A stretch of 64,000 nt of DNA, from positions 45,555,847 to 45,619,846 of the forward strand of contig CM051024.1 in the NCBI GenBank assembly GCA_027627225.1, in the 5' to 3' direction. The notes under the pieces are model-generated. The model worked only from the letters and a program-made list of their open reading frames with translations. It had not been told where the DNA came from and made no database searches. Position 1 is the first letter of the stretch, and each line of letters begins with the position of its first letter. Of this stretch, positions 22,490-34,667 are shown in pieces. The DNA comes from Congeria kusceri. Taxonomy: Eukaryota; Mollusca; Bivalvia; Myida; Dreissenidae. A program made the position numbers and the translations under genes.

Positions 22490-23975
22490 TCTAAATCAAA
22501 TAAGTCGTTATATTTGAAAAGGGATTTTCCACTGAATCCAAATTGAAAGGGCCATTTTCCAGGTTATTTATGAAAAATAAACCTCTTTCTTTTCACTAAA
22601 TTACCAAAAAGCAACAAAAATGTTCCGCCGGCGGAGCAAAACTTTTTATAAAAGTTTACATGAATTTGCAGTGAATGTTCCGCTGGTGGTACAACAATAA
22701 ACTGTTTAAATTACGAGAAACCAAATTAAGTTTTGCACCACACATTCTTGTATTCCTAATTACAAGGAACCGAAGTGTTCCGCTGGCGGTACAAACATCA
22801 TGACATTTATATTCAGAATAACAGGAAACCTAATCAAACTTGTTCCGCCGGCGGTACAACCATCCAAACATTATTATTCTGATTTACAAAAAATAACAAA
22901 CGAAAAGTGTTCCGCTGGCGGTACAAGTAGCCTTTATATTCTAACTTACAAAAAACAAAACAAAATTTGTACCGCTGGCGGTACAAACATCCCAACTTTT
23001 ATATTATAAATTTCAGAAAATAAGACCGTCAAATTGTTCCGCTGGCGGTACAAACATTCTGAACTTTATATTCAGAACAACATAAAAATCCGCTAGCTGT
23101 AACAGCATCCAAACATTTATATTGTGTTTCACAGAAAAGCAAATTAAAAGTGTTTCGCTGGCAGTTCAAATAGCCTTTGTATTCTGGCGGTACAAGTAGC
23201 CTTTATATTCTAACTTACAAAAAGCTAAACAAAATTTGTTCCGCTGGTGGTACAAACATCCCAACTTTTATATTCTAAATTACAGAAAATAAGACCAAGA
23301 AATTGTTCTGCTGGCGGTACAAACATTATGACCTTTATATTCAGAAAAAAAACAGAAAACTTTAACAAAATTGTTCCGCTGGCGGTACAAGCATCAAAAC
23401 ATTTATATTGTATGTTACAGAAAACCAAACTAAAAGTGTTCCTCTGGAGGTACAACCATCCAAACATTTATATTCTAAATTACAGAATACAAAACACAAA
23501 TTGTTCCGCTGGCCGAACAAACAAAACAAAATCGATATGCTGAATTATAGAAAACCAAACTACATTTGTTCCGCTGGCGGTACAAGCACACCACCATTTA
23601 TTTTCTGAATAAAAAAAAATAAAAGTATTCTGCCGGAGGTACAAACATACCAAACATACCAACATTCATATTCTAAATTACAGAAAACAAATTAAAACTG
23701 TTCCACTGGCGGTACAAGCGTCCTGACATATATTAAGGTTTAGCAGAAAACTTTACCAAGATTGTTCTGCTGGCGGTACAAACATCCAAACATTTATATT
23801 ATGATTAACAGACAATCAAACTAAGTGTTCCGATGGCAGTACTAAAGTCTTTTCATTTATATTCTGAATACCAGAAAATATATTCCACTGGCGGTACAAG
23901 CATCCCAACAATTGTATTCTCAGTTAAAGAAAACCAAACATAATGTGTTCTGCTGGCGGTACAATTATAGCCCTG
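22490..23975 (+). repeat. Palindrome array 1: about 22 GC-rich palindromes at about 66-bp spacing
   Basis: The core TTGTTCCGCTGGCGGTACAA (an almost perfect 20-bp palindrome, variants TTCCGCCGGCGGA and GTACCGCTGGCGG) begins near 22620, 22676, 22774, 22840, 22908, 22969, 23034, 23084, 23150, 23184 (partial), 23236, 23302, 23370, 23436, 23500, 23566, 23626, 23697, 23763, 23826, 23879 and 23945. Between cores lies an AT-rich unit with ACATCCAAACATTTATATTC and TACAGAAAACCAAA-like words. The left flank (22490-22620) and first three units match array 2 at 51540-52320 in inverse orientation. Non-coding. Confidence 0.85.
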
Positions 23976-24345
23976 AATTACCATGTCATAGGCGAGAATG
24001 GACACAGAAGTACAAATTGAACCTTTGGTTAATGCGTGTGACATACCATCTGTTAATGTAAACCAAGAGTGCCAAGTGATTTTAAAAGCCATACATCCAT
24101 GGCCAAGTTATAGCCCGTTCAAGCGAAGTTCCAATTTTGACAATTGACCTCTAAGTAAAATTGTGACCTTTAATCTACAGACATGGTTTTACACGACATA
24201 ACTGAGACAAACATTTGTGACAAATAAAGTTAAAATCTCTTCCTGGGAAACTAGCTTACTGAAAAATTTAACCTAGACTGGACGCCGACACCAACGCCGG
24301 GGCAAGTAGAAAAGCTCGTATTTGCCTCGAAAGTCAAGCTAAAAA
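23976..24345. repeat. Fragment of a dispersed repeat ending in GACGCCGACACCAACGCC
   Basis: The text includes CCAAGTGATTTTAAAAGCCA, TTTTGACAATTGACCTCTAA and a GC-rich end GACGCCGACACCAACGCCGG. The style (aagtgatttt, tgacctctaa, gacgccgac) is that of widespread bivalve array repeats, recognised from general knowledge. No coding potential. Confidence 0.4.
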
Positions 24346-25009
24346 TGATGACGTTAATTTTCTGGTAAAACTCAATTCTAGCGACATCCTTATCTGTTGC
24401 TCTGTGAATTAGTTCAAGTCTATAAGTATGTAACTCTGCTATATAGGTTAAACTAAACACAGGCACACACACATATTTCCTTGGTAAATGTGTGTATTTA
24501 TTGTCATTAATAGTGCACTTACAAGATGGTTGCGGATGGAACTACCTCTTCCAGCTGCTTGTCAATCTCATGTTTTGGAATCGATACCTCATCAATCGTA
24601 ATGGAGTTCTTTTGTAGCCCCTTGTTTGATATATGCGTAACAAGATACACCTTTAAAGGGTCATTGCTTTGAAATTAAGGCATGTAGGTGATATTTAAAC
24701 ACTAACGGCCTTTTAAGCAGAGTCTTCACACAGTCTTTAGGAGGAAAAAAAATGAAATAAGTGGACTGTCGATTCACTAATCCAGCTATAAAGACTGGAC
24801 CGGGATACAATTAAGTGGACCATAGTATATAGATTTTGTTCACTCTTTTGTATTCAATCTGTTATAGAAATAATTAAAAACAATCATGGCTTTTAGAATG
24901 TCAATAGGTGAAAAAGACTTGTTGCAAGATGTGACGTATGCCCCCGAAGCATATGCTTTTCAGAGAAGGGCAACACAATGTCAATTACAAGTTGGCAAAA
25001 ATGACGCTT
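24346..25009. other. Non-coding stretch
   Basis: No recognisable gene or repeat. The frame starting at 24886 has an ATG but runs into the tandem array and shows no domain. Confidence 0.35.
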
Positions 25010-26085
25010 CCTACAAAAAGAGTCATAGTCCTTGTACTCTGCACTTCCCCTTAAAATCCTGTATAATGATGTGTTATTTTAAATTCCTTCAATAATAAGG
25101 TAGTAATTATCTGCATACAAAAACAAAGGGAAATAACTATGTAAATATTGAAGAATTAGTTATGGTCCTTGTACTCTGCTCTTCCTCTCAACGCCCTCTA
25201 TCAATATATTTGGTTTTATTTATCCCTTCAATACTAATGGAGTTATGCTCTGCACAAACAATAAACAACGGGTATTAACTCCATAAATCTTGAAGAAATA
25301 TTTATGGTCCTTGTACTATGCATTCCTCTCATTGTCGTCTATCATTACATGAAGGTTCATCTGAATCCATTCAATACTAATGAAGTTATGCTATGCACAA
25401 GAAAACTAACAAAGGGCAATAACTAAGTAATCTTGAAGAAAAGGTCATGGTCCTTATACTCTTCAGTTCCTCTCATTGTCCACTACCATTTTATGAAGTT
25501 TCATTTGAATCCCTTCAATACTAGTGCTACAAATTAATGCTTCGCACAAGAAAATAAACAAAGGGCAATAACTCCGAAAATTTTGAAGAAAGAGTTGTGC
25601 ACTCTGCACTTAATCTCATTGTCCTCTATCATTCTATGAAGTTTCATTTGAATCCCTTCAATACTAATGAATATATGCTCTGAACAAGAAAATGAATGTT
25701 TCACCTAAGGAAATAACACAAAGGGCAATAACTCTGTAAATATTTGGAGATTAGTTGTGGTCCTTGTGCTCTGCACTTCGTCTCATTGCCCTCTATCATT
25801 ATATGCAGTTTTGTTTGAATCCATTCAATAATAATAGAGATGTGCTCCACACAAGAAAATTTAACAAGGGGCAATAACTCTGTAAATATTAAAGAAAGTG
25901 TTATGGTCCTTATGCTCAGCATTTCCTCTCATTGCTCTCAATCTAATATGAAGTTTTATTTGAATCCATTCAATACGAATATAGTTATGCTCCGTACAAG
26001 AAGCTTGACGGACAGACGGACAGATAGACGGAAGCTGCGCTTACTATATGCCCACAAAGTTCCCTTGGGGGGTGCATCAAAAGAT
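25010..26085 (+). repeat. Tandem array, about 143-bp monomer, about 7 units
   Basis: The landmark GGTCCTTGTACTCTGCACTT starts near 25027, 25164, 25306, 25449, about 25593 (degenerate), 25758 and 25905. Each unit also has CTCATTGTCCTCTATCATT, CCCTTCAATACTAATG and AAAGGGCAATAACT. The block closes with a GACGGACAGACGGAC tract (about 26006-26032) and a short hairpin CCCACAAAG...CTTGGGG (26050-26073). This monomer-GACGGACA-hairpin order looks like the structured 3' end of a non-autonomous element. Confidence 0.75.
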
Positions 26086-26095
26086 TTGTGTTTCT

Positions 26096-26754
26096 TTTTA
26101 ACTATGATTTACTTAATGACCAAAGGAACGTAAATTGATGGACCGTCAGTCTAGTTCATGTATAAGTTTTGCTGGACCAAGCAAAAATTTGGTGGACTCG
26201 TATGTAGTATCATTTCTGCATCTTAAAAAGTGATTGATAAAATGTAATATTCATAATCAGAGTGAGCAAACTTTAAATGACCACCATTGACAAGTAATCA
26301 CTGCCAGCCCGGTTAATACTTAACCAAGACCCTATTGACAATAAGCGAAACCTGTTAAGAAGATTGTAGGTAAAATGTTGATGACGGACAGCAGCTGATC
26401 ACGAAAACTCATACTTGAGCACTTTGTGATAGACTTATTAGTGTTTGTTGCAATACATTATACCGTACGTACCGTACCATGTCTTGAGACTTTAAACACC
26501 TGATGAGGGTCCACGTCAGGAGACTTTGTACCAGATGTCAGACAGTCTCTTAATGTGGTAGGATATTGCAGCAGCACAAAAGTGTTATACATGTAGAAAT
26601 ACTACACAAATCCTCTGAGCTGTTCGGTCCCTGTGATCTATACTGCAAGCTCTAACCTTGACATTCACTGTAAAATTATGCTAATATTGCAAAATTAATA
26701 CAGCAAATATTTTATAAACTTAAGGTATTCTGGGGAGTTGACCAGATACTAATA
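26096..26754. other. Non-coding stretch
   Basis: Nothing recognisable apart from a small CCGTACGTACCGTACC repeat near 26463-26478. Confidence 0.35.
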
Positions 26755-28534
26755 CAGGGTTGCAGAAATCCTATGCCCGACTCCTCCGACATGGGTAATT
26801 TTATCGTCGGACGAGTCCATTTTAATCTGTCAACTTGTCCGCGGAAAGTACAGTAATCAATTTTTTATCAAATCAGATAGCAAACAAGTAAAAGAAGGGT
26901 GTGAAGAATCAAACATTAAAAACAAGAGGGCCAAGTGGCCCTGGGTCGCTCAACTGAGTTCCATTATTCGAACAATTTTCCATGTGTTAGATATTTAGAC
27001 GGATATGGATATACTGATACAGACTGATGGAAATGCGGCCTTAATCATCATGGTTTGAAAAACTTAAGTAACAACAGACATTCAATTTTGGGAAGTACAT
27101 ATTGAAATTGAAGCTTTTTCTTCAATTGACATAGTGACCTAGTTTTTGACCCCATATGACCCAGATTCAAACTCGACCGATATACCACTAGGACAAATGT
27201 TCTGACCAAGTTTCATGACGATTGGGCAAATAATGTAACTTCTAGAGTGTTAACAAGCTTCTTCTTTAATTTGACCTAGTGACCTTATTTTTAAACCCAC
27301 ATTATCCAGATTCGAACTCGGCCGAGATATCACTGGGGCAAATGTTCTGACAAAGTTTCATGAAGATTGGGCAAAACATTTGACTTCTATGTTGTTAACA
27401 AGCTTTATCTTCAATTTGATCTAGTGACCTAGTTGTTCGCACCACATGGCCAAGATTCTATCTCGGCCGAGATATTATTAAGACAAATGTTCTGACCAGG
27501 ATTCCTGAATATTGGGCAAAAGATGTGACTTCTAGAGTGTTAACAAGCTTTTTCTTCAATCTGACCTAGTCACCTAGACACCGCACATGATCCAGATTCA
27601 AATTCAGCCAAGATATAATAAAGACAAATGGTCTGACCAAGTTTCATGAAGATTGGGCAAAAAATGTGACTTCTAGAGTGTTAAAATGCTTTTTCTTTAA
27701 TTAGACCTAGTGAACTAGTTTTTAGCCCCACATGACACAAGATTCGAACTCCGCTGATATATCATTGGGACAAATGTTCTGACCACTTTTCATGAAGATT
27801 GGGCAAAATATGTGACTTCTAGAGTGTTAACAAGCTTTATACAGTTTTCAATATAGCCATACAAGGAAAACTGTCCCGCCCCCTGGCGGCCATACTTTTC
27901 AACCAAGGGCAACCATTTTCGAACTTGGCTTAGATATCATTAGAACAAATATTCAGCGCAAGTTCCAAGAAGTATGGGCAAAAATTGTGACTTATAGCTT
28001 TTTCTTCGATTTGACCTAGTGACTTAGTTTTTGATCCCACATGACCCGGATTTGAACTCACCCGAGATATCATTGGGTCAAATGTTCTGACCAGGTTTCA
28101 TGAAGATTGGCCAATAAATAAGGCCTCTAGAGTGTTAACGAGGTAAATGTCGACGACGCACGACTTACGACGAACAAAAGGCGATCACAAAAGCTTACCA
28201 TGAGCACGTTATGCTCAGGTAGGCAACAAAACACATCTGGTGGAAAGCCAGGAGGTCACAAGTCACAACATAAGGAGGCCACAAATCACTAAATAATTGT
28301 TGGGACAAGAATTCCGCCCAGTGTTAACAGACGCATTTCCACACACACACGCGATGGACAAAGCACACAAAATAAATAATCTTCGCCTTGGCATAGTGCC
28401 AGTTTACACATGTCTGGTCAGAAAGCAGGAAATTAAAGTCATTATGTAAGTGACTGATGCATGTAGACAAGTAGATTTTTGCAATGAACTTGTCCATGGA
28501 CAAGTAAACAATAGTTGCATTTCCACACACCCGA
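26755..28534 (+). mobile_element. hAT-like non-autonomous element, copy 1, carrying an array insertion
   Basis: The left end CAGGGTTGCAGAAAT with ATGCCCGACTCCTCCGAC and CAACTTGTCCGCGG matches the left end of the copy at 46248. The right end, GACAAGTAGATTTTTGCAAT ... TTTCCACACACCCG (28465-28533), matches the right ends at 34440-34516 and 48363-48427. CAGGG...CCCTG termini with repeated ACTTGTC/GACAAGT subterminal words suggest a hAT-type element. The tandem-array element 26918-28225 is inserted inside it: the flanking text GTGTGAAGAATCAAAC is continuous in copy 2. Confidence 0.65.
26918..28225 (+). repeat. Tandem-array element 1 (about 144-bp monomer, terminal hairpin)
   Basis: It begins with GAGGGCCAAGTGGCCCTGGG and TCGCTCAACTGAG, followed by about 7 units recognised by TTCTGACCAAGTTTCATGAA at about 27200, 27344, 27490, 27631, 27778, (27950, decayed) and 28087. 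Units also share TTGACCTAGTGACCTAG, TCGAACTCGGCCGAGATAT and GACTTCTAGAGTGTTAACA. It ends with GACGACGCACGAC and a hairpin, GCTTACCATGAGCAC then TTATGCTCAGGTAGG (28193-28222). The unit around 27850-27960 has acquired a different segment. Confidence 0.8.
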
Positions 28535-29060
28535 TTTCACAAAATCCAGAAGGTATTACAAATCTTTTATCTAGCTTGGCATGACCATTTGGCTCAAAGA
28601 AATTCACTGGGGAGGGATATCACATTTTTCAAGTTATTTGAACTATTCATGTGTTTAGTCATTTGGTTTCAAACTTGATAATAACTCGTTGGACCATAAA
28701 CAATGTTTTTAAGGAGTATTATTGCTCCCAAAGTTTTTCGCCTTGTTTTCCGCTGAAAGGGTCAAAGCAACAATGATTACTTTGTATCAAAGATCTATTT
28801 AAGAAAACAACGTGTTTAAGGATTAATGATTTGGTTTTGTTTGTTGACAATTGTTTTCACATTCCGCTTTAAAACTGTAGCGTCATTAGCAAGAGATATG
28901 ATATTATTTACACCTGAATTTCTGTAACAGTAGTTATATACGCCAATCAAGATAAGAATACAATAAACCAGTAACGAACATAATCTATATAGACAAAGGG
29001 AATTAGATACGCTTGTATGCCCATTAAACAATATACAGTTAAAATACAGTCAAACATAAT
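28535..29060. other. Non-coding stretch
   Basis: AT-rich; no gene, hairpin or repeat recognised. The short frames seen here lack domains. Confidence 0.35.
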
Positions 29061-29855
29061 ACAAAAGGTAAAACGTGGCCCTAGGTGGCTCACCTGAGTT
29101 GTCAAAAAAGTAGACTGAGGGCGAGAGCCCTGTGTCTAATATTGAGTATCTAACCTCAAATTAGGACTAACGTTGGTAACTTCCGATTCCGTAGCCAAAT
29201 TTCTAATGTGTCAATTCTCCCCTCAAGAAATAACCTTAAAAATATTTTTTTTTTTTTTTTTTAATAATCTTATGTAACACATACCGGCTAGCATGAAATT
29301 GTATTTGTCTAGTCAGTGACTTCTAATATTTTTAATAAAATGGCAGATAATGAGAGCTTAAAATACATTTTATTATTTGAAGCAATTTTGTAGAGGTCAC
29401 CCAAGGAACAATTATGTTAAGTAATTTCGAAATCCAACAAGTGTTTTCTGACAAGAAGCCTGTCAAAGCTGCCTTATATATAAGGGAATACTTGCCATGC
29501 CCTGGTAGCCATGTTTTTCACAAAATCAAAATTATTGAAGAACTTAGGTAGAGGCTCACCCAAGGAACATTTCCATGAAATTATTTTGAAATTTTGCATG
29601 TGGTTTCTAACATGAATTTTTTTTAAGTTTTAAAGCTTTTGGTTGCCATGGCAAATATAATTTTTCTGATATTTCTTTGAAATGAAGGATATTGTTAAAG
29701 GACCAACCAACAAACATTCACACAAAGTTTGTATAAATTTACCAAACTGTTTTGGAGAAGAAGTTGTTTGCAGTAAATTGTCAACTAAATAAGTATGAAG
29801 GACGGTGACTAACCACAATAGCTCTCCCCTTAGCACTTTATGCTCAGGTGAGCTT
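29061..29855 (+). repeat. Array element 2 with terminal hairpin
   Basis: It starts with ACGTGGCCCTAGGTGGCTCA and CCTGAG, like element 1. Inside, two related units contain GAGGTCACCCAAGGAACA (about 29392) and GAGGCTCACCCAAGGAACAT (about 29551). It ends at 29820-29854 with AGCTCTCCCCTTAGCAC then TTTATGCTCAGGTGAGCT. A T-run of about 16 lies at 29247-29262. Confidence 0.65.
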
Positions 29856-30284
29856 AAAGGTAAGCATGACCAATTTAAACATTTTGTTTTTAGACAGATG
29901 ACAGTCTACGTATTTGTTTTGAAACTTAATTATTTTTGTAGGACCATAAAACATTTGTATGGCCTATTATTTCCGCTTAAGTTGTTTGCATTGTTTTCAA
30001 CTTAAAGAGTCAAATCAGCACTGGTTTCAATGTGCCAAAGATTTATTAAAGAACAATGTGTTAAGCTCACTGAGTTAACAATCGCTTTCTCATTCCGATT
30101 TAAAGATGGGCTGTCTGATTTTTACAGATTTATTTTGGGTCTTTTTTTAACCGACAAACATCAACATAAACACAAAACGTCAACATCGATAAACTACATT
30201 TTTCAGTTTTCAATGTTAAATGTCCAATATGATTCCACTGGGCCTTTGGGTTACAGAGGAGATTTTTGAAGTCATTTTGCTATT
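29856..30284. other. Spacer between array elements 2 and 3
   Basis: It contains diverged sequence that may belong to the start of element 3 (AAAGAGTCAAATCAGCACTG region resembles 28745-28775, AAAGGGTCAAAGCAACAATG). No coding region. Confidence 0.3.
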
Positions 30285-32926
30285 TACATGTATATAAACC
30301 ATGTGACCCCCAGGGGGTGGCCAATTTTTACCCCAGGGACAGAATTTGAACAATCTTTGTAGAGGACCACTCCACATGTTTTCACGCGAAATTTATAGCC
30401 TCTGGGCCTTACGGTTTCAATACGGAAGATCGTTAAGGCCCATTTGCCATATAAGTCTCTATTAATCATGTGATGCCCTGGGTCATGGCCACTTTTTACC
30501 CCAGGGGCATAATTTGAGCAATTTTTGTAGAGGAACACTATACAATGTTACATATCAAATACGAAACACTGCGGTTTCAGGAGATTAGTCATTTGGCTAT
30601 TTAAAGTCTATATAAACAATGTGACCCCCAGGGCAGGGCCATTTTAACCACTTGGACATCATTTAAAAACTCTTTGCACAGGACCACTATAAAATGTCAC
30701 ATACCACATATAATTCTGGAAATGTTGTAAATAAAATCTTTAATCTTTATAAAACCTCAAGGCCTTGCAATTTCAGAGGATACGATTTTTAAAGTCATCT
30801 TGCTATTTAAGTCCATATTATCCATGTGAGCCCTGGGGTGTGGATAGTTTTGACCTAGGGGCATCATTTGAACAGTCTTTGTAGAGGACCACTTTACAAT
30901 GTAACATATCAAATATGAAACCTCTCGGCCTTGCAATTCAGAGGAGACGATTTAAGTCTATATAAACCATGTGACCCCTGGGGTGTGCCCAGTTTGGACC
31001 CCAGAGGAATCATTAACAATCCTTCTAGAAGACCACTATACAATGTTTCCAACCAAATATGAAACCTCTGGGCCTTGTGGTTTCAGAGAAGTTGTTTAAA
31101 GTCGTTTTGCAATTTAAGTTCATTTTGACCATGTGAGTCCCTGGGTGTGGACAATTTTGATCCCAGTGGCATTAATTGAACTATCTTTGTAGAGGACCTC
31201 TATACAATGTTACATACCAAATATGAAACCTCTGGGCCTTGCGGTTTCAGAGAAGATTTTTAAAGTCATTTTACTATTTAAGCCTTTCTCCAGGATTTTG
31301 TTAAGGCACCTGGTGAAATAACCTAGTTGGGTGTGGGTGTGGAAGGGGGTGGGGTACCCCCTTCGACGTTAGATTTTTAAAAACGTTTCATGTGTACTTA
31401 ATTAAAATCTACAGTACTTCAGAGCTAACAGAAGCACAACAATAAACAACCTTTTGATATATGTTTTTCCTCTCTTTTGTTTCCCAATGACATAACATAA
31501 TCATAAAATTCACACACTATAAAATTTTATCAATGAAACACAAAAACATAAGTTGAAAAAGTATTGTAACCTCGAAATAGATAATGACACGGTTTACCTT
31601 AATGTATACCTCTTTCAATTAAGTTATTGGCATATTATCACAAAATTATCTGCAATGACTTTAAACAAAGCTTTATTTGAAACTTCATTTCATTTTTGAA
31701 ATGTCCAGGTCTTCCACTATCCAACACTTGTATCCAACACAAACATTTAATTTTAGTGCAAGCCCTATACACAAATTTAGAAAGCTATCCTTCATGGTTT
31801 CTGCTGGTGCCACATGTCAACCCACATGTTGATGAGGCATAGTGTTCATGTCCAATATATGGTACTAAAAAGTTGTTCTTCTGAGAAGAGGTCCTTGGGT
31901 GGAGGCTGCCAACAAAGCATTAAGAACTGTGTTGGAGAGACATGATCTGTGTGTAGTTTTTGTGTGCTGCACGCTATTAATAACTGTACAAATGAAATGG
32001 TTTAATGTAGATGACTAGACTTTAGGCTCTATGCTACGTGTTTCCGTACATGCTGGTAAAACAGACTGCAGTTTCAGAGCCACAGAATCGATTGCTGCAG
32101 CATTTTGTTTGACAAAAAATTGTGCAGTTCCACCTAAGTTAGACTAGATATAGATCTAATCATTTCATATTTGGCATTTCATTATTAAATTAGAAATATA
32201 CACCTCGCCTGTTAACATATTCAATGTAGTAGATCTTAAGTTAAAATGTATTATATAAGACGGTCTTATTGCCTTAACATTACATCCGGCTAATTTACTG
32301 ACACAACAACATGATTGACCATGCTGGTGGGTAACATTTTCTATACATTTTAATGGTCATCTCCAACGTTTCTCTAAAGCAACCTCACAACATTGTGTAA
32401 CTGGCTAGCTGGTTTGATAAGATCTAAATATAGCACACTGTATAAACCTGGCTGGAACGTCGTCTGCTGGATTGAATTTTGAGTGTTAGATGCTTATTGA
32501 AATTATAGTACAGCAGTATAAACCATGTGACTCCTGGGGCGTGGCCAGTTTTGACCCCAGGGGCATCATTTGAACAACCTTAGTAGAGGATTACTAGATG
32601 ATGTCACATATCAAATAAGAAATCGCTCAGCCTTCAGTTTCATAGGAGAAGATTTTTAAAAATTCACTTTTTGAATCTATTTTTAGCTCTAGTGACCTTC
32701 TTATGAAACGGACCGGACAGATTTGAACAATTTTGAATGAGATCCACTCAAGGATCATTCCTGTGAGGTTTGGTGAAAATCTGCCAAGGGGTTTAGGAGG
32801 AGATGTTGTTTCAATGAAATGTTGACGACGCATTCACGCACACACGCACACTCGCACACACGCACGCACGCGTGCGATCAAAAAAGCTCACCATGATCAC
32901 TTTGTGCTCAGGTGAGCTTAAACAAA
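30285..32926 (+). repeat. Array element 3 (about 165-bp irregular monomer), split by an insertion
   Basis: Units are marked by TATAAACCATGTGACCCC and CAGGGGCATCATTTGAACA, with GTAGAGGACCACTATACAAT and GAAACCTCTGGGCCTTGCGG. Unit starts are near 30300, 30467, 30617, 30823, 30968 and 31129. The series stops at about 31282 and resumes at 32517 with TATAAACCATGTGACTCC. The element closes with a CA/CG-rich microsatellite (32831-32875) and a perfect-armed hairpin, AGCTCACC...GGTGAGCT (32885-32918). Confidence 0.75.
31283..32516. mobile_element. About 1.23-kb insertion within array element 3
   Basis: The array unit is cut after CTATTTAAG and continues, in phase with the usual text, at TATAAACC. The intervening 1.23 kb has no similarity to the monomer, is AT-rich after a G-rich start (GGGTGTGGGTGTGGAAGGGG near 31320), and encodes nothing recognisable. 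Terminal repeats or a target duplication could not be identified, so the class of insertion is unknown. Confidence 0.5.
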
Positions 32927-32953
32927 AACAAAAACAAACAAATCTGATCGTGA

Positions 32954-33065
32954 TAAGGCGTACACAAAAATGATGTTTGTTTCAGGTTACTTAAACCAAA
33001 AAAATTAGGGTAAGTAGATAGTGAATTTTTTTTTGCATTATTTTGTTTTATTTTTTACGCCTAAG
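32954..33065. mobile_element. GGCGTAAAA MITE, copy 2 (internally deleted)
   Basis: The left end TAAGGCGTACACAAAAATG with TTTGTTTCAGGTTAC and AAAAAAATTAGGGT match the reversed right end of copy 1 (690-747). The right end TTTTTTACGCCTAAGG is the inverted repeat. Only about 110 bp long, against 335-356 bp for copies 1 and 3. It lies directly after the hairpin of array element 3. Confidence 0.6.
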
Positions 33066-34275
33066 GAGATCATTTAAATAACGAAGTATTTCCACACTGT
33101 GGATGTTTTGATAGGAGTTTCGCATGAATGTTTTCTTATTTTGTCATGTGACTTGTGTTTACATTCTGCTATTTGGAAAACTAAGACATGCACACACATT
33201 AAACAGCAATATAATGTCTGAAAAGGGTTTATTTTGTGTATTAATTAAATAATTATATGAAAATAAATATAAGGTTAATAACGTGAGCATCAGAGTACTT
33301 GGAAACTACCAGCAGCACCAGTTATTCCCAGGCCACAATCAATCACCATGAAGCATCGCCATGTAGGTGGAGTTTCATCATGCTGTAAAATAGATGTAAG
33401 CCAATAGAAACGCTCAGTTTTTTCTTCGCTTTGGTATGACGTTTTGATTGACCAATCGGTGCATTAGACATGTATCCACCTGCAAATAATCTTATACGCG
33501 CATTTCTGTGTATTATCGAACGTATAAAAGATTGCTCACCCATTTCGTATTTTATAATGTCCACACTTATTTATTTGATGAATTTACATACTACGAAAAA
33601 TCAGTTCAGAAATACGCTAATATGCAATCGTAATCTCAAAAGCTTATCCAGTGTTATTGTTGTAGTTTCGTAAACTGTATTGTTTATGTACATGTATGCC
33701 ATGTTGAGCCCGTGTTTTCTTTAAAAGACCGCGAAATGTCTGCTGACAACCCAGACGTAACGTTACACGCATGGAAAGCGTGCGTGTACCGACTTTACAT
33801 TTGACGCGTGTCGGCACGATGTGCATGAAGACATTTTCCCACTGTTTATGCAAGAACAAAGCATGTATGTATTTTAATCAAGATCTGTAAAATTCACCAA
33901 TTATCTAATCAGTACTAAGTTCAACAGTTAAAACACTAAACACATGCTCATATGAACATAATTAATCGAAAACAGAGGCTCCGTAAGTAGATCGAGTGTA
34001 AACTAAAAATTCGAGAACAACGGTTGGGTTTGAAAACGACGTCACTGTGCATATGTGATTCGCACTGGACATAAACGTCGGGAAAACCACTACTTTCAGT
34101 TTCGCAACAACAATGACGATTTTGTTTTTAAAAGACTATTGGTATACCGTTTTTAGTTGGTTGGTTGACAAACGGTGAGGTTTTGTTTATTGCATTTCGT
34201 TTAAAAGTGCACGCAAATTTTAAAACGTATTAGCCTAAGTTTTAAGAGCTAAAACGCACCTGATAGTGTCATTTG
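33066..34275. other. Non-coding stretch
   Basis: No recognised gene. It contains a TATA-like CGTATAAAAG at about 33521 and frames up to 73 codons on both strands, none with a domain I know. This and 34900-35990 are the longest tracts in the middle of the window free of visible repeats. Confidence 0.35.
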
Positions 34276-34516
34276 ACACGTGTCACAAAACAAATTGAGA
34301 TAGGAGGGGATAGCCAACCCTAACCCACCCTTTTGGGACCAGGGCGTCTGAAACAAAATCCTGGGGGAAGCCCTGATATAAATTACAAAATATACATATA
34401 AAGGTTGCAGAACAATATTTATACTTGGAAAAGTGAAGTTGGTGTGCGGACAAGTAGATTTCTGCAATGAACTTGTCTGTGGACAAGTGAATAATTTTGT
34501 TATTTCCACAGCCCTG
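34276..34516 (+). mobile_element. hAT-like element, copy 3 (right end only)
   Basis: The right terminus, GGACAAGTAGATTTCTGCAA (34442-34461) then GAACTTGTCTGTGGACAAGT and ATTTCCACAGCCCTG (34502-34516), matches the ends at 28534 and 48427. The upstream words CCCACCCTTTTGGGACC and CAAAATCCTGGGG also occur just beyond the right end of copy 2 (48436-48488), implying a shared, rearranged neighbour. No left end is visible. Confidence 0.55.
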
Positions 34517-34667
34517 AATAATATATTATATCCTTGCAAATTATATTGTGTTATTCTTAATGGGACAGTATTGAAATTAAGTAATAAAGTTTGGTTCGTT
34601 CCTTTTTGTTCAAAAGTTCCGCACGAATTACCAATAAACAGGCTTCCATGTTCAAAAACATGGTGTG

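Noticed and set aside
22617..23972. CRISPR-like appearance of palindromes with regular spacers
   Set aside because: The spacers are similar to one another, the host is eukaryotic and no cas gene exists; this is a tandem repeat.
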